From Aequorivita sp. (GTDB lineage Bacteria; Bacteroidota; Bacteroidia; Flavobacteriales; Flavobacteriaceae), in assembly GCA_002715485.1 (NCBI GenBank), contig PAZL01000065.1, positions 1 to 36,263 of the forward strand: a DNA stretch of 36,263 nt. Reading direction: 5' to 3'. Shown here piece by piece: positions 9,801-17,811 of the stretch. Each line of letters opens with the position of its first letter. Position 1 is the stretch's first letter. A program made the translations under genes and the position numbers. The notes beneath the pieces were generated by a model. It saw only the letters and a program-made list of their open reading frames with translations, searched no databases and was not told the DNA's origin.

Positions 9801-10433
9801 ACGCTGAAGAAGAAGAAAACAAAAAATTAAGACGCCAATAGCTAATAATCCTTGCAGTATATTGCCAAACCAAGCTTTTGGCTCAGGAAAATTCATTAAA
9901 ATCCTAAGTGAATGAAAATTAAAAAAGATGTAAACCGTGAAAATAACACAAAATATTAACCATGTAGTTTCCTTTACTTTCTGTGGCTTTAAACTCTTTA
10001 CTTTTTTGAATCGGGAATCAGGTATATTATCAGACTCTTCATGATAAAATATCTGTTGAAGAATACTTAACTCTATTAATCTCAGCTGATCATTTTTTGA
10101 AAGCTTGTCACTATTTATAACTTCACTCCTTAAATGGGCATATTTATCATCGTCATTTTTTTTCTCTTCTTTAAAAGTGGCTAAAGATATATTTAAAAAC
10201 TCAAACTTATTTTTTCTCGTTTCTTGAAAAGTTTTGAGAATACTGCTTTTACCGGAACCATAAGTTCCAGTTAATGCCACATTTTTTATATCTTTTTCTT
10301 TTCTATTGGTTAGAGCCCATTCAAGAGCATCACAATAGGACTTGTGTTTCTCAGAATCTATTACAGGTGATAGTGAATGAAATGGAATGTTTGCTACATT
10401 CTTATTTTTATCTACTGTAATTTTTTCTGTCAT
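6816..10433 (-). CDS. YobI/KAP-like membrane-associated P-loop NTPase (1205 aa)
   Basis: Walker A is GTYGSGKS (56-63) and Walker B is VVIIEDLDRF (260-269), followed by a sensor-like strand FVYAVRDE (297-304). Two hydrophobic segments at about 157-172 and 190-209 lie between the Walker motifs, as in KAP-type NTPases that span the membrane inside the NTPase domain. The remaining 850 residues are Leu/Ile/Asn/Lys-rich and helical, probably a repeat-like sensor region; a coiled coil is likely at about 550-600. The layout fits the YobI-type NTPases linked to conflict systems. It starts 10 bases after hsdS and is followed 62 bases later by the nuclease gene. It is strikingly more AT-rich than hsdM and hsdR, suggesting a separate origin. 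Defence function is inference. Confidence 0.8.
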   Translation of the reverse strand: MTEKITVDKNKNVANIPFHSLSPVIDSEKHKSYCDALEWALTNRKEKDIKNVALTGTYGSGKSSILKTFQETRKNKFEFLNISLATFKEEKKNDDDKYAHLRSEVINSDKLSKNDQLRLIELSILQQIFYHEESDNIPDSRFKKVKSLKPQKVKETTWLIFCVIFTVYIFFNFHSLRILMNFPEPKAWFGNILQGLLAIGVLIFCFLLLQRIIEFAQKLTISKLNFQNIEIQVAEKVDKSILNNHLDEILYFFGETKYNVVIIEDLDRFQQTEIFTKLREINLLINNSKAINREVVFVYAVRDEMFTDDDRVKFFDFIIPVIPVINFSNSNVQLANAVKNLGYQISSDLINQIAYYIDDMRLLYNIVNEFHVYYQIHTSEFLDKLFAIIVYKNKHPKDFVLLAKGKGLLFQILTKNKKEWLESKLKEIDQKLLAYKNEIEKIITIFPQTLDQLKSIYLLEYINNFQDFSAFKIENKKIPLSEMRKDDNFEKLIKLNNVEYYYQANYTQSKKISFQEIEDKVDDFESYEQKKKLIQKKSSDELENLRGKIKELEKDKISVRGKKIKYLINQKEILLESKSKQEQLISMFLREGYIAEDYLDYISYFYPGSISEKDFRFLSNVRNEDQTEFDYHLDNLSNLINEIGVYEFQKSVILNYDLVDHLIENDDFTEKKKQTFILIANESEISVNFFRGYIKVGKKIEKFIYLLCKRWPNIWNSLNNHSSLDEDEKIEYLKLILNYAEIDDLKIISEKSQLKNDIETNSEFLNLIFDVEKLIQIIKELKIKFQNVDFTGATEKVKDFIYENDHYGINIPMIELMMKNFGNFSQDEFNKSNYSAILNSECDSLIEYIQSYINTYVKNVFLEIPENSQEREDTLISLLNNDHVTLQYRKAVVKKVDTKIIDPNELISEEMIHFILEEGKLIPSWKNILYFYNKTNGQFEDHLNKFLNSENNFKELIEEKLKPSGNDELKKFIRNFILNENVSLDFYQKYLNSFPVNFKDLNFESLHYDKVKSLVNKDKLSFTIKNYNRLRENFKPLHLTLIENNTTFFFDLIREIRLNAEDVNSLLGHSDFSISNKKKLIENLDESIYISDSKSLTTLGNLILEDSNFSESIKLISSVLLESNLSLDNKIYIFNRKSNLFNREFINEFLTSLGGNFKELNEKGPMPYFEKSDLLFNFFKYLKQEGKISKIKPKKDLIQVTTFRK

Positions 10434-10443
10434 TCCTTGTAGT

Positions 10444-11703
10444 TTATGCTAATTTATTTTCTTCTACCCTTGCCATTTTTGAAAGGAAAAGACTTTGAAG
10501 TTGATTTAAATATCTAATTTGCAAATTTTTATCGTCTATTGAATTTTGCAACGGTGTAACTTTTGAATTAAATTTTTCAATTAGATTACTTCCTTTTCTA
10601 GGCAAAGGAAATTCCATCCTTTTAATATCTGTTATAGGTAATTGTGGCTGAGCAGATCCAGATAAATGATTCATAATAAGATCTTTCATTTCCGCACTTT
10701 TCATTTTCGTATATAAAAAGAATGAAATCTTCGGATTTCTTAAAATCACCATTCCCGAATTAATCCTAACATTTTCAAAATCTAATTTATCATTGTAGTA
10801 ACCTATATTCCCAACCGTACCTCTAGTGGTCATCACAACATCTTTTCTTTTTAATTTTCCTTTTCGCAGTAATTCATCCTTTTCTTTATTCACAAAGCTA
10901 TTATTACTAAAATCAAAACCTGATTTTGTTACATTTCCAGCATTTAAAAATAGGCAATAACCATCATCAGAGAATTCCTCTTTTTTCGGGTAATTTTTCC
11001 CTCTATCTCCATCTTGGATATCACAAATTTCATCAATGCTACTTGCGATCCACCCCTCCGGAATCTCTCTATCCAGCTCCTCATTATAAATCAGTTTCCC
11101 ACCGAAAGATTTATAAGGCTTTCCTTCTGTATTAGGAAATTCAAAATCAACAAACCAATGTTTATAAAGTGCCTGGGCGGTTTCTTCCAGCTTTTGGTTT
11201 ATTTCTTCATTTAATTTAATACGGTTTTTAACCACATTATATTCCCTTGCAATTTCCCGTTGTTTTTCTATGGAAGGGACAGGGAGTTCAATACTACAAA
11301 AGGCATCCCAGGCTAAACCGCCTCTCACATCGGCATCTGTGTAGAACCAGGCATTTCTATCAAATTCAGCACGACGAAACCACATCATCAAATATTCAGG
11401 TAATAATATAGAAGGATCCTTGATTTCAAAGACATCATAAGCAGGTGAGACAATAAAAGGTTTTTCTTTTTCTGAAAGTGCGACTGGAATTCTATAATCC
11501 CTGCCAACGTGCATTCGGTTACAGGCAAATTGCCCAGGTTCAACAATTAAGTACCTGGAGAGATTAGTACCTACAACATTGGCTACTGAAGGCATAAAGA
11601 ACTTATCTATATTAATACCCAAAAGTTCAGAATATCTATCCTCTGAATTTCTGACCTTTAATTTTTGGATGTAATCGCCTATAGGCCTATAGTTTGATGG
11701 CAT
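10444..11703 (-). CDS. hsdS: type I restriction enzyme, S (specificity) subunit
   Basis: This subunit reads the DNA target for both the methylase and the nuclease. Two target-recognition domains are visible, about residues 1-150 and 230-370. Each is followed by a conserved helical spacer; the first begins LPVPSIEKQREIAREY and runs through ALYKHWFVDFEFP, and the second begins MEFPLPRKG and ends NQLQSLFLSKMARVE. The frame is open to 11820, but the ATG at 11703 (MPSNYRPIGDYIQ) is the likely start: the extra 39 upstream residues are an out-of-frame reading of hsdM. With this start the gene overlaps the end of hsdM by 17 bases, typical of coupled hsdM-hsdS pairs. The product is 419 residues; the target sequence cannot be predicted. 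Confidence 0.93.
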   Translation of the reverse strand: MPSNYRPIGDYIQKLKVRNSEDRYSELLGINIDKFFMPSVANVVGTNLSRYLIVEPGQFACNRMHVGRDYRIPVALSEKEKPFIVSPAYDVFEIKDPSILLPEYLMMWFRRAEFDRNAWFYTDADVRGGLAWDAFCSIELPVPSIEKQREIAREYNVVKNRIKLNEEINQKLEETAQALYKHWFVDFEFPNTEGKPYKSFGGKLIYNEELDREIPEGWIASSIDEICDIQDGDRGKNYPKKEEFSDDGYCLFLNAGNVTKSGFDFSNNSFVNKEKDELLRKGKLKRKDVVMTTRGTVGNIGYYNDKLDFENVRINSGMVILRNPKISFFLYTKMKSAEMKDLIMNHLSGSAQPQLPITDIKRMEFPLPRKGSNLIEKFNSKVTPLQNSIDDKNLQIRYLNQLQSLFLSKMARVEENKLA

Positions 11704-13252
11704 ACCCCAGCTCTTTAAAAACGTCCAACAATTCCTTTTTAGAATCCTCTTCCTGTTGTAGTAAATCGGTGAGTTCCGTTTGTAAACCTGCCATCTTGGT
11801 GTCAAAATCGATATTTTCATCGCGGTTTACAAATTCGATATACTTGCTGGGCACCAGGGAAAAGTCTTTCTTTTCAATATCGGCTTTAGTAGCACTGTAG
11901 CAATATTCCGGGATATCTTTATAATTCGTGTCTTCCTGTTGCCAATCGTGGTAAGTCCTGGCAATATCTTTAATTTGCGTTCCACTAAACTGGATAAACT
12001 TTTTCTCAAACGGCTCTCCATTCTGCCGCAAATCCATAAAAAGCACTTCTTCATGCCTATCTCTATAATGGCGTTCTTCATCTCCAATAGAACGGGTATG
12101 CGCAGTTTTATTTCTATTCAGGATCCAAACGGTTACACTTATATTGGTGGTATAAAACATATTTTGTGGCAGGATAATAATAGCTTCCACCAGGTTGTTT
12201 TCCACCAGCTTTCTCCTGATTTTATATTCTTCCCCGCCGCCAGAAAGCGCTCCGTTGGCCAGAATAAATCCGGCAACCCCGTCATCTGATAGTTTAGAAA
12301 CCATATTCAATATCCACCCATAGTTTGCATTGCTTTTAGGAGGCACTTCATAACCCTGCCAGCGGGGATCATCGATTAATTCCTGCGGCCCGCGCCAATC
12401 CTTTTGGTTAAATGGCGGATTGGCCATAATATAATCTGCTTTCAAATCTTTATGCTGGTCATTGCTAAAAGTATCGGCCGCTTTATCACCCAGGTTCGCG
12501 GATATCCCGCGAATGGCAAGGTTCATTTTGGCCAGTTTGTAAGTAGTATTGGTGTATTCCTGGCCGTAAATGGAAATTTCCCGTTTGCTCCCGTGATGGC
12601 TTTCGATAAACTTAATAGACTGCACGAACATACCACCGGAACCACAAGCCGGGTCGTAAATAATCCCTTTATAGGGTTCGATCATTTCCGCAATAAGGTT
12701 TACAATACTTTTTGGTGTATAGAACTCTCCCTTTCCTTTACCTTCCGCCAAAGCGAATTTGGATAAGAAGTATTCATATACACGCCCCACAATATCCTGG
12801 GATTTGTCTTTTTGCGTGTCTATTTTATTGATGGTATCCAAAAGAGCCGATAATTTACTTTTATCCAGTCCCAAGCGGGAAAAATAATTATCGGGCAAAG
12901 CTCCCTTTAGAGAAGGGTTGTTCTTTTCGATCTGGTTTAAGGCAGTATCAATCTTTAAGGCAATATCGTCCTGTTTCGCATTTTTAATAAGATAATTCCA
13001 CCGGGAAGTTTCTGCCAGGAAAAAGACGTTCTTCATATTGTAGAAGTCTTTCATCTCAAGGTACTTTTCTTTGCCTTCGGCAATAAGTTCCTCGCGGCGC
13101 ACTTCAAATTTATCACTGGCAAATTTCAGGAAGATAAGCCCCAGTACTACGTGCTTGTATTCAGAAGGTTCAATGGAGCCACGCAATTTATTGGCAGCAT
13201 CCCACAGACTTTCTTCAATCGATTTTTCTTTGGTCGTTTTCTTTTTGGCCAT
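11687..13252 (-). CDS. hsdM: type I restriction enzyme, M (adenine methylase) subunit
   Basis: It transfers a methyl group from S-adenosylmethionine to adenine N6 in the target read by HsdS. An N-terminal helical HsdM domain (about 10-150) precedes the methylase fold, with FYTP at 177-180, the cofactor loop DPACGSGG at 200-207 and the catalytic NPPF at 278-281. The length of 521 residues is typical and no break is seen. It is the first gene of the five-gene operon. The 252-base gap upstream of its ATG should hold the operon promoter, but no clear Bacteroidota -33/-7 pair stands out. Confidence 0.96.
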   Translation of the reverse strand: MAKKKTTKEKSIEESLWDAANKLRGSIEPSEYKHVVLGLIFLKFASDKFEVRREELIAEGKEKYLEMKDFYNMKNVFFLAETSRWNYLIKNAKQDDIALKIDTALNQIEKNNPSLKGALPDNYFSRLGLDKSKLSALLDTINKIDTQKDKSQDIVGRVYEYFLSKFALAEGKGKGEFYTPKSIVNLIAEMIEPYKGIIYDPACGSGGMFVQSIKFIESHHGSKREISIYGQEYTNTTYKLAKMNLAIRGISANLGDKAADTFSNDQHKDLKADYIMANPPFNQKDWRGPQELIDDPRWQGYEVPPKSNANYGWILNMVSKLSDDGVAGFILANGALSGGGEEYKIRRKLVENNLVEAIIILPQNMFYTTNISVTVWILNRNKTAHTRSIGDEERHYRDRHEEVLFMDLRQNGEPFEKKFIQFSGTQIKDIARTYHDWQQEDTNYKDIPEYCYSATKADIEKKDFSLVPSKYIEFVNRDENIDFDTKMAGLQTELTDLLQQEEDSKKELLDVFKELGYAIKL

Positions 13253-13504
13253 TATTAAGATTCGGGTATGAAGTAATTATTGTGCTTCCGAAGTAGGGTA
13301 GGGAAGCTGTGGCAATTTAGTAAAAATCTTTCTAATGTTAAAGGATTCTAAAGGTTGAGACTTAATGAGCACCTGTAGGCCGGTCATTGCTTGCTCGGCA
13401 TACTATCGGCAGTTGGCGGAGTTTGGGACACGCGTTTGTCGATTTAGTATTGGTTTGTTGGTCAAGTTAACTGTTTCCTATCTACCGTTGCCGATTATTT
13501 GCGA

Positions 13505-13996
13505 TTACCCGCCTTTGTTGAAAATTGGCTTGTCCTCGATCTTGTTTAGAATTTGTTTCAAAATGCCAAAGTTAATCTGATTTCTTTTAACGTAAGAATA
13601 GGTTTGTGGAGGCATAAAAGTAGGGAAGGCTTTTTTCAAATGTTTTAACTCAATGGAAAATTTTGAGAAGTTTCTTATTTCTTTCAATTCAATCCCAAAT
13701 GCATTTTTATTAGTTTTATAATAGGACTTAAATTGACTCTCTGAAACACCAGTTTTTGAGCCGTGATTATTCCAAAAATTTACGGGATTGTCTTTGATTA
13801 TCTTGTTAATTTTACAAATACCCCATAGCTCTTTTACCGGGGAGGTCACGTAAATTAAAATGTAATCTTCGATATCTACTTTTTTGGGAGCTGATTTTCT
13901 TAATTCAATAGTTTTCTCACCTCTCAAAATTTTCTCGGCAAACTCTGGTTTAACAGAAATCAGAAGTATATTTTCTGGAGAAATTTTTTTATTCAT
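13505..13996 (-). CDS. ASCH-domain protein (163 aa)
   Basis: The N-terminus ILLISVKPEFAEKIL leads into G26-x-K28-x2-E31-x-R33, the signature of the ASCH fold, a PUA-like RNA-binding domain. A second strand block (YILIYVTSPVKELWGICKI) follows, and the end contains FMPPQTYSYV. ASCH proteins are thought to bind RNA or modified bases, and some have ribonuclease activity; which applies here cannot be told. Its start codon overlaps the stop codon of the GNAT-PIN gene by one base (TAATG), so the two are translated together. Its domain also resembles the C-terminus of that partner. Confidence 0.85.
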   Translation of the reverse strand: MNKKISPENILLISVKPEFAEKILRGEKTIELRKSAPKKVDIEDYILIYVTSPVKELWGICKINKIIKDNPVNFWNNHGSKTGVSESQFKSYYKTNKNAFGIELKEIRNFSKFSIELKHLKKAFPTFMPPQTYSYVKRNQINFGILKQILNKIEDKPIFNKGG

Positions 13997-16038
13997 TACA
14001 GCAACCCTTTCTTATAAATCGCAAGATACGTTTCAGTTTTTATTTTGGTTGGTGATAAAGGCATAAACTTCTTTTCTTCTTTTGTTTTTAATAATCCTTT
14101 AATGAATTTTAGATCTACAGGTCTTTTGAAAAGTTCTGTATCCGAGAACACAAAAGCCATAATCTTTCCATTTTTATCTATGGTCTTTTGAATATCTTTC
14201 CAATTATAAATACCCAATTGCTTAAATTGTTTAAATAGCTTTTTAGCATCATCGATAAAGATTTCGTCTATGTACGAAACAGCTTTAATATGGCCTTTTT
14301 CCTTTGTTATCGGGTTTTTGCTTATATACCATAATATTCTTGCAGGAGCGCTTAAATTTCTTGAAGATGATCTATAATAAACATTTTCTCTATTTAATAA
14401 AAGTTCATTTTTAGACTCAAACAAATGTAGCTTTTCATTGGAGCGGTCATTGAATAATTGCTCTGCCCAAACTGCTTTTATCGATATTATAAAAGTAGGA
14501 ATATCGAGATCTTGGATTTTTAATGGAGATAAATGTCTTTCTAGGTTATATTTTTTTTGAAATTCATAATTTTCATCCCCTGGATCCAAAATTAAACTAT
14601 CTTCAATTTCTTCATATTCCATTTCTGAAATCAATTCTTTTATATTTCCAAAATCAATTATTTTTTGAAGGTTAATTTTCTTCCATTTTTCTTCTGTTTT
14701 TATAAATCTAGCTTCCTTTAGAGAATTGGATAATTCCTCATCTATGTATACTTCTAAGATTTCAATCAAAGATCTATTTTCATTTGTGGATGTCAAGATT
14801 GCTTTAAATAATAAATGTTTAGATAAAGTTATTCTCAAGCTATTATTTAGGAAACGGAAAATTGGTATCGACAATTTCTCATTTTCACTACGGTCAAAAA
14901 TTACTAAAGCTAGTATTTCTTCAGATTTGGATATTGTAATTAACTCATATTCATGTGGAGATGATAAAGCTTTCCTGATTTTTTTTTGAAAGTGATTAAT
15001 TTTTTCATCCGGTTTAAGAAATTTCCTCGTGAAATAATCAATATTATCACTTGTTATTCTTTGAGACTTTATATTAGTGCCTATTAGTCTCTGAGGCTTA
15101 TATTTGGAAACTTGAATATTTTCGTCCAAACGTGTTATAAATTCACTAGGGCGATATATTTTTAATTCATACTTAGTGAAGAACTTTTTGCTTTGTAAAA
15201 GTTCTTTGTCTCTTGTAATGAAGAATTGTGCGCCTCCGATAATTGAATACGCTAAATGTTTTAAGTCTGATTTATCATTCTTACTTATAGCAGGAAACTC
15301 ATGTTCAAGTTTTTCAAGTATTTTTTTAAACTCTTGTTCTTCTTTGAAAGGTAACTCTGTAAAATAGTTTAATAATTTTCTACTGCTTTTCTTTATTTCG
15401 CTAGAATTCCCTCTATTTATCTCATTATGAATTTCTCTTGTATAATAAAGTATTGCCTCACTTAATAACCAATCACTTTTTAATGCTAAGCTTTCTTCTT
15501 CTCTTTCGTCTTTAATATCCAGAAAAACGTTCATATCGATTACTGCTACGATCTTATTTTTTAATTCATAATCTGAAATTTGGGATAAAAGGTCATTATG
15601 ATGATGAGGGTACCACCAAACGGTTAAAGGTAACTTTTCTTTACCTCTACCAGGTTTTTCTTTAATTGGTACAAAATTGAGACTTTCCCATAGACGATCA
15701 ATTTTATAGTCATTTCTACAGCTAAGTCGGATACCATCATACTGTGTAGTATTTTCTTTTAAATGTCTGACAAGCTTTGATGCAGTATTTCCTTTTCTAT
15801 GTTCTTCTGGTATGCATAAATGAACTATAGTAACCTTATTATACGACACTCTGTATAAAATATAACCAATTAATTCTTTAGAACCATTTGGATAAGCCCC
15901 GATTATTTTTCCTTCTCTCGCATATTTTGCAAATGCAGAATGTGGTAAAAAACCAAGTGTTTTAGAATTTTTATCTCCAAGAGCAACAACTTCATTATAA
16001 GCTTTTGATTTTGGATTCTTAATTATTTTAAATATCAA
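13996..16038 (-). CDS. GNAT acetyltransferase - PIN nuclease - ASCH-like fusion (680 aa)
   Basis: Three parts can be seen. Residues 1-125 look like a GNAT acetyltransferase (IVHLCIPEEHRKGNTASKLV, the acetyl-CoA loop, then WESLNFVPI). Residues 163-305 form a PIN ribonuclease domain with acidic residues D168 (VIDMNVFLD), E206, D258 and D277 (FITRDKEL). Residues 515-680 resemble the neighbouring ASCH protein: FIISIKAVWAEQLF matches LLISVKPEFAEKIL, and both end near FMP. Residues 330-460 may be a degenerate second GNAT fold. The only nearby start is TTG at 16038-16036, just after an in-frame stop and 2 bases from the repeat element upstream. RNA-directed activity is inferred from the domains. Confidence 0.8.
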   Translation of the reverse strand: MIFKIIKNPKSKAYNEVVALGDKNSKTLGFLPHSAFAKYAREGKIIGAYPNGSKELIGYILYRVSYNKVTIVHLCIPEEHRKGNTASKLVRHLKENTTQYDGIRLSCRNDYKIDRLWESLNFVPIKEKPGRGKEKLPLTVWWYPHHHNDLLSQISDYELKNKIVAVIDMNVFLDIKDEREEESLALKSDWLLSEAILYYTREIHNEINRGNSSEIKKSSRKLLNYFTELPFKEEQEFKKILEKLEHEFPAISKNDKSDLKHLAYSIIGGAQFFITRDKELLQSKKFFTKYELKIYRPSEFITRLDENIQVSKYKPQRLIGTNIKSQRITSDNIDYFTRKFLKPDEKINHFQKKIRKALSSPHEYELITISKSEEILALVIFDRSENEKLSIPIFRFLNNSLRITLSKHLLFKAILTSTNENRSLIEILEVYIDEELSNSLKEARFIKTEEKWKKINLQKIIDFGNIKELISEMEYEEIEDSLILDPGDENYEFQKKYNLERHLSPLKIQDLDIPTFIISIKAVWAEQLFNDRSNEKLHLFESKNELLLNRENVYYRSSSRNLSAPARILWYISKNPITKEKGHIKAVSYIDEIFIDDAKKLFKQFKQLGIYNWKDIQKTIDKNGKIMAFVFSDTELFKRPVDLKFIKGLLKTKEEKKFMPLSPTKIKTETYLAIYKKGLL

Positions 16039-16040
16039 GT

Positions 16041-16220
16041 ATCGGTTAGTTAAGATTGTGGTTATAAAACTACAATTTTTTTAAACTTGTAGCCAAAGGT
16101 TTCCATTATCGCCAGTTCTCGGAGGGATGCGGTCTTGTCGGATTAACCTATTATTTCTTAGTTTTCTAAATTACATTTTTTCGTCAAAACCCGCTATTTG
16201 CTATAACCGATGTTGGCAAC
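16041..16220. repeat. inter-gene element B with inverted ends
   Basis: This 180-bp non-coding element fills the gap between the GNAT-PIN start and the DUF4145 stop. ATCGGTTA (16041-16048) pairs with TAACCGAT (16204-16211). A further hairpin, CTACAA with TTGTAG, lies near 16069-16096. The right end is GTTGGCAAC (16212-16220), ending 4 bases from the neighbouring stop codon, the same arrangement as elements C and D. Confidence 0.6.
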
Positions 16221-16224
16221 TATA

Positions 16225-17121
16225 TTAATTTATCCCAAAATTGAATAGCATCGGTTTTTCAACAACTTCATAAAAGGTTTTATCTTTTTCCTTTACTACT
16301 TTTAAAAATTTTATTTCTCCGCCATTTAAGTCCTTTATGAGTTTATCTTCGAAATCATTCAGATTTTTTTTGGTAAGTTGTCTTTTTGATTTTTTTAAGA
16401 TTTCTGAAAGAGTAAATTTTTTACCAATCATATCTTTCTCAATTTTATTTTCGATTGCTCTGACAAATTCATCATAAGTATCTACCATAGTTTCAACTTT
16501 CCCTTTCATAATTTTATCATTAATGAAAAGGTTGGTAAGTAGATGATTAATGATTCCTAACAGTAAATATAAATGTTCCTCTTTGGGAACTTCCATTTCG
16601 TGGAGAGCGTCATTTCCTAAGAATCTAATGGAATGTAATCTTTTAGATTCGGATGTTGTTAAATGTCCATTTTTACTAAGTCCATCTATTCTTTCCGCTA
16701 AATTGTTACCAGAAATTTTTAAATGATTACAAATTGCTTCTATTATCGCTCTTAATCCGCCTGCTGTTAATATGGAAGAATTTGCTTTAAAAGCTGATAT
16801 TGTTTCTGAATAGATTAATCTAATTTTTTTCGGTAAATGATGTTTATAATAAATTTCCTCCCCTTTTTTTAAATAGGTAGGATATACTGTTTTCTCATCA
16901 TAATATTCTTGTTCTCCATACGGTCCTACATGATTGAACATTTCGGTATCTCCGTATGTTTCTAAAAATGAAATATTATCACATCCATTACATTTAATTA
17001 ATGAAAATTTATGGATGTACTGAAAATCACTTTCTTCTTCACCACCGCGTTCTTCTATATTGTGTATTTCAGTATGATTTCTATCTCCTTTACAAACTTT
17101 GCAAAAAACTTTATCCTTCAT
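16225..17121 (-). CDS. DUF4145 protein with N-terminal zinc ribbon (298 aa)
   Basis: Two cysteine pairs, C7/C10 (CKVC) and C44/C47 (CNGC), form a likely zinc ribbon. The helical DUF4145 domain follows, with GGLRAIIEAIC (R124, E128), the GNDALH motif (169-174) and a closing helix ending around residue 200. A basic C-terminal region (about 215-298) follows. DUF4145 domains are common in defence islands and beside restriction genes; their activity is not established. The frame is open to 17205, but the first 28 codons are only the translated repeat element, so the ATG at 17121 is chosen. The stop codon lies 4 bases from GTTGGCAAC of element B. Confidence 0.8.
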   Translation of the reverse strand: MKDKVFCKVCKGDRNHTEIHNIEERGGEEESDFQYIHKFSLIKCNGCDNISFLETYGDTEMFNHVGPYGEQEYYDEKTVYPTYLKKGEEIYYKHHLPKKIRLIYSETISAFKANSSILTAGGLRAIIEAICNHLKISGNNLAERIDGLSKNGHLTTSESKRLHSIRFLGNDALHEMEVPKEEHLYLLLGIINHLLTNLFINDKIMKGKVETMVDTYDEFVRAIENKIEKDMIGKKFTLSEILKKSKRQLTKKNLNDFEDKLIKDLNGGEIKFLKVVKEKDKTFYEVVEKPMLFNFGIN

Positions 17122-17131
17122 ATTAATATTG

Positions 17132-17267
17132 TTACTAACGGTTGGGCTATGGTTTCGTTGCGTGAAAATCCGCGAGGATTTTCCGCCGTAAACCGAAGAT
17201 AGCAAATTTGCGAGGACTTTCCGAGAGGAAAGTCAGAAGCAATGAACTATAGCCGGTGTTGGCAAAC
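17132..17267. repeat. inter-gene element C, inverted ends and two hairpins
   Basis: The 136-bp element begins TTACTAACG (17132-17140) and ends GTTGGCAAAC (17258-17267). Sub-terminal arms GGGCTATGGTT near 17143 and AACTATAGCC near 17245 pair imperfectly. Inside are two perfect 8-bp hairpins: GAAAATCC (17164-17171) with GGATTTTC (17176-17183), and GACTTTCC (17215-17222) with GGAAAGTC (17227-17234). The first hairpin is nearly identical to one in element D. The right end lies 6 bases from the stop of the next gene. Confidence 0.75.
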
Positions 17268-17273
17268 GTATTT

Positions 17274-17789
17274 TTATTTTTCAGATTTATATTTTTCGTA
17301 TTGTTCGTTAGTCAGATATTTTTCAATTGGTTTATATGGCATTTTTTTCCACTCATATTGTCCTTTAATATTCCATTTTTTTAAATTTTCAATTGAGTCT
17401 GTTAATTCCTTTTCCATTGCAGTATTGCAGTCAAATAGCATAATACTGTCATTTCGGATAATGAAACATTGATTGCTTTCAGGTAATTTTTGAAAGTAAT
17501 CTTTAGGATGAATTTGTTTAATTAATTCACAACCATTTCCTAAAGAATAAGATAAAGTATCTTTCTTAAATGAAATATATTTTCTGTTTGGGTTTTCAAA
17601 TTTTACAGATAGTCCACAGCCTTTGAAAAGTTCTAATTTTTCAATAATTCCGATTTTTTGGCTTTTATAATTTTCTAAATAAATTTCTTTTAGTGATGGA
17701 TTATCCCAAGGTCTATTTAAAAGGAAAAGAAATGTCAAAAACAAAATTGGTAATGCAATCAATATTTTTATTCCAGGTATTTTGTTCAA
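17274..17789 (-). CDS. membrane-anchored small protein, start uncertain (about 171 aa)
   Basis: Not recognised as a family. A short basic N-terminus leads into one clear membrane segment (ILIALPILFLTFLFLL), and the remaining 140 residues should lie outside the cytoplasm. They include cysteines (FKGCGLSV, NGCELI, NQCFIIR, LFDCN) that could form disulfides. No ATG opens the frame after the upstream repeat element; TTG at 17789-17787 is used here, and an ATA at 17807 sits where an ATG would be expected right after the element. A lost start or a non-standard start is possible. Its stop codon lies 6 bases from GTTGGCAAAC of element C. Confidence 0.5.
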   Translation of the reverse strand: MNKIPGIKILIALPILFLTFLFLLNRPWDNPSLKEIYLENYKSQKIGIIEKLELFKGCGLSVKFENPNRKYISFKKDTLSYSLGNGCELIKQIHPKDYFQKLPESNQCFIIRNDSIMLFDCNTAMEKELTDSIENLKKWNIKGQYEWKKMPYKPIEKYLTNEQYEKYKSEK

Positions 17790-17811
17790 TTTGGTTTTCG
17801 GTTTTATATGT

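Noticed and set aside
11704..11820. Longer hsdS start giving 39 extra residues
   Set aside because: These codons overlap hsdM in another frame, are Arg/Lys/Trp-rich and unlike HsdS; the ATG at 11703 begins the recognisable domain.
13253..13504. Gap between hsdM and the ASCH gene as another cassette element
   Set aside because: Some GC-rich pieces (GGCCGGTCATTGC, GTTGCCGATT) recall the elements, but no clear inverted ends or GTTGGCAAC could be found, and the ASCH stop is not followed by the motif at the usual distance.
17122..17205. 28-residue N-terminal extension of the DUF4145 protein
   Set aside because: It is the translated repeat element C; the zinc-ribbon protein begins at the ATG at 17121.
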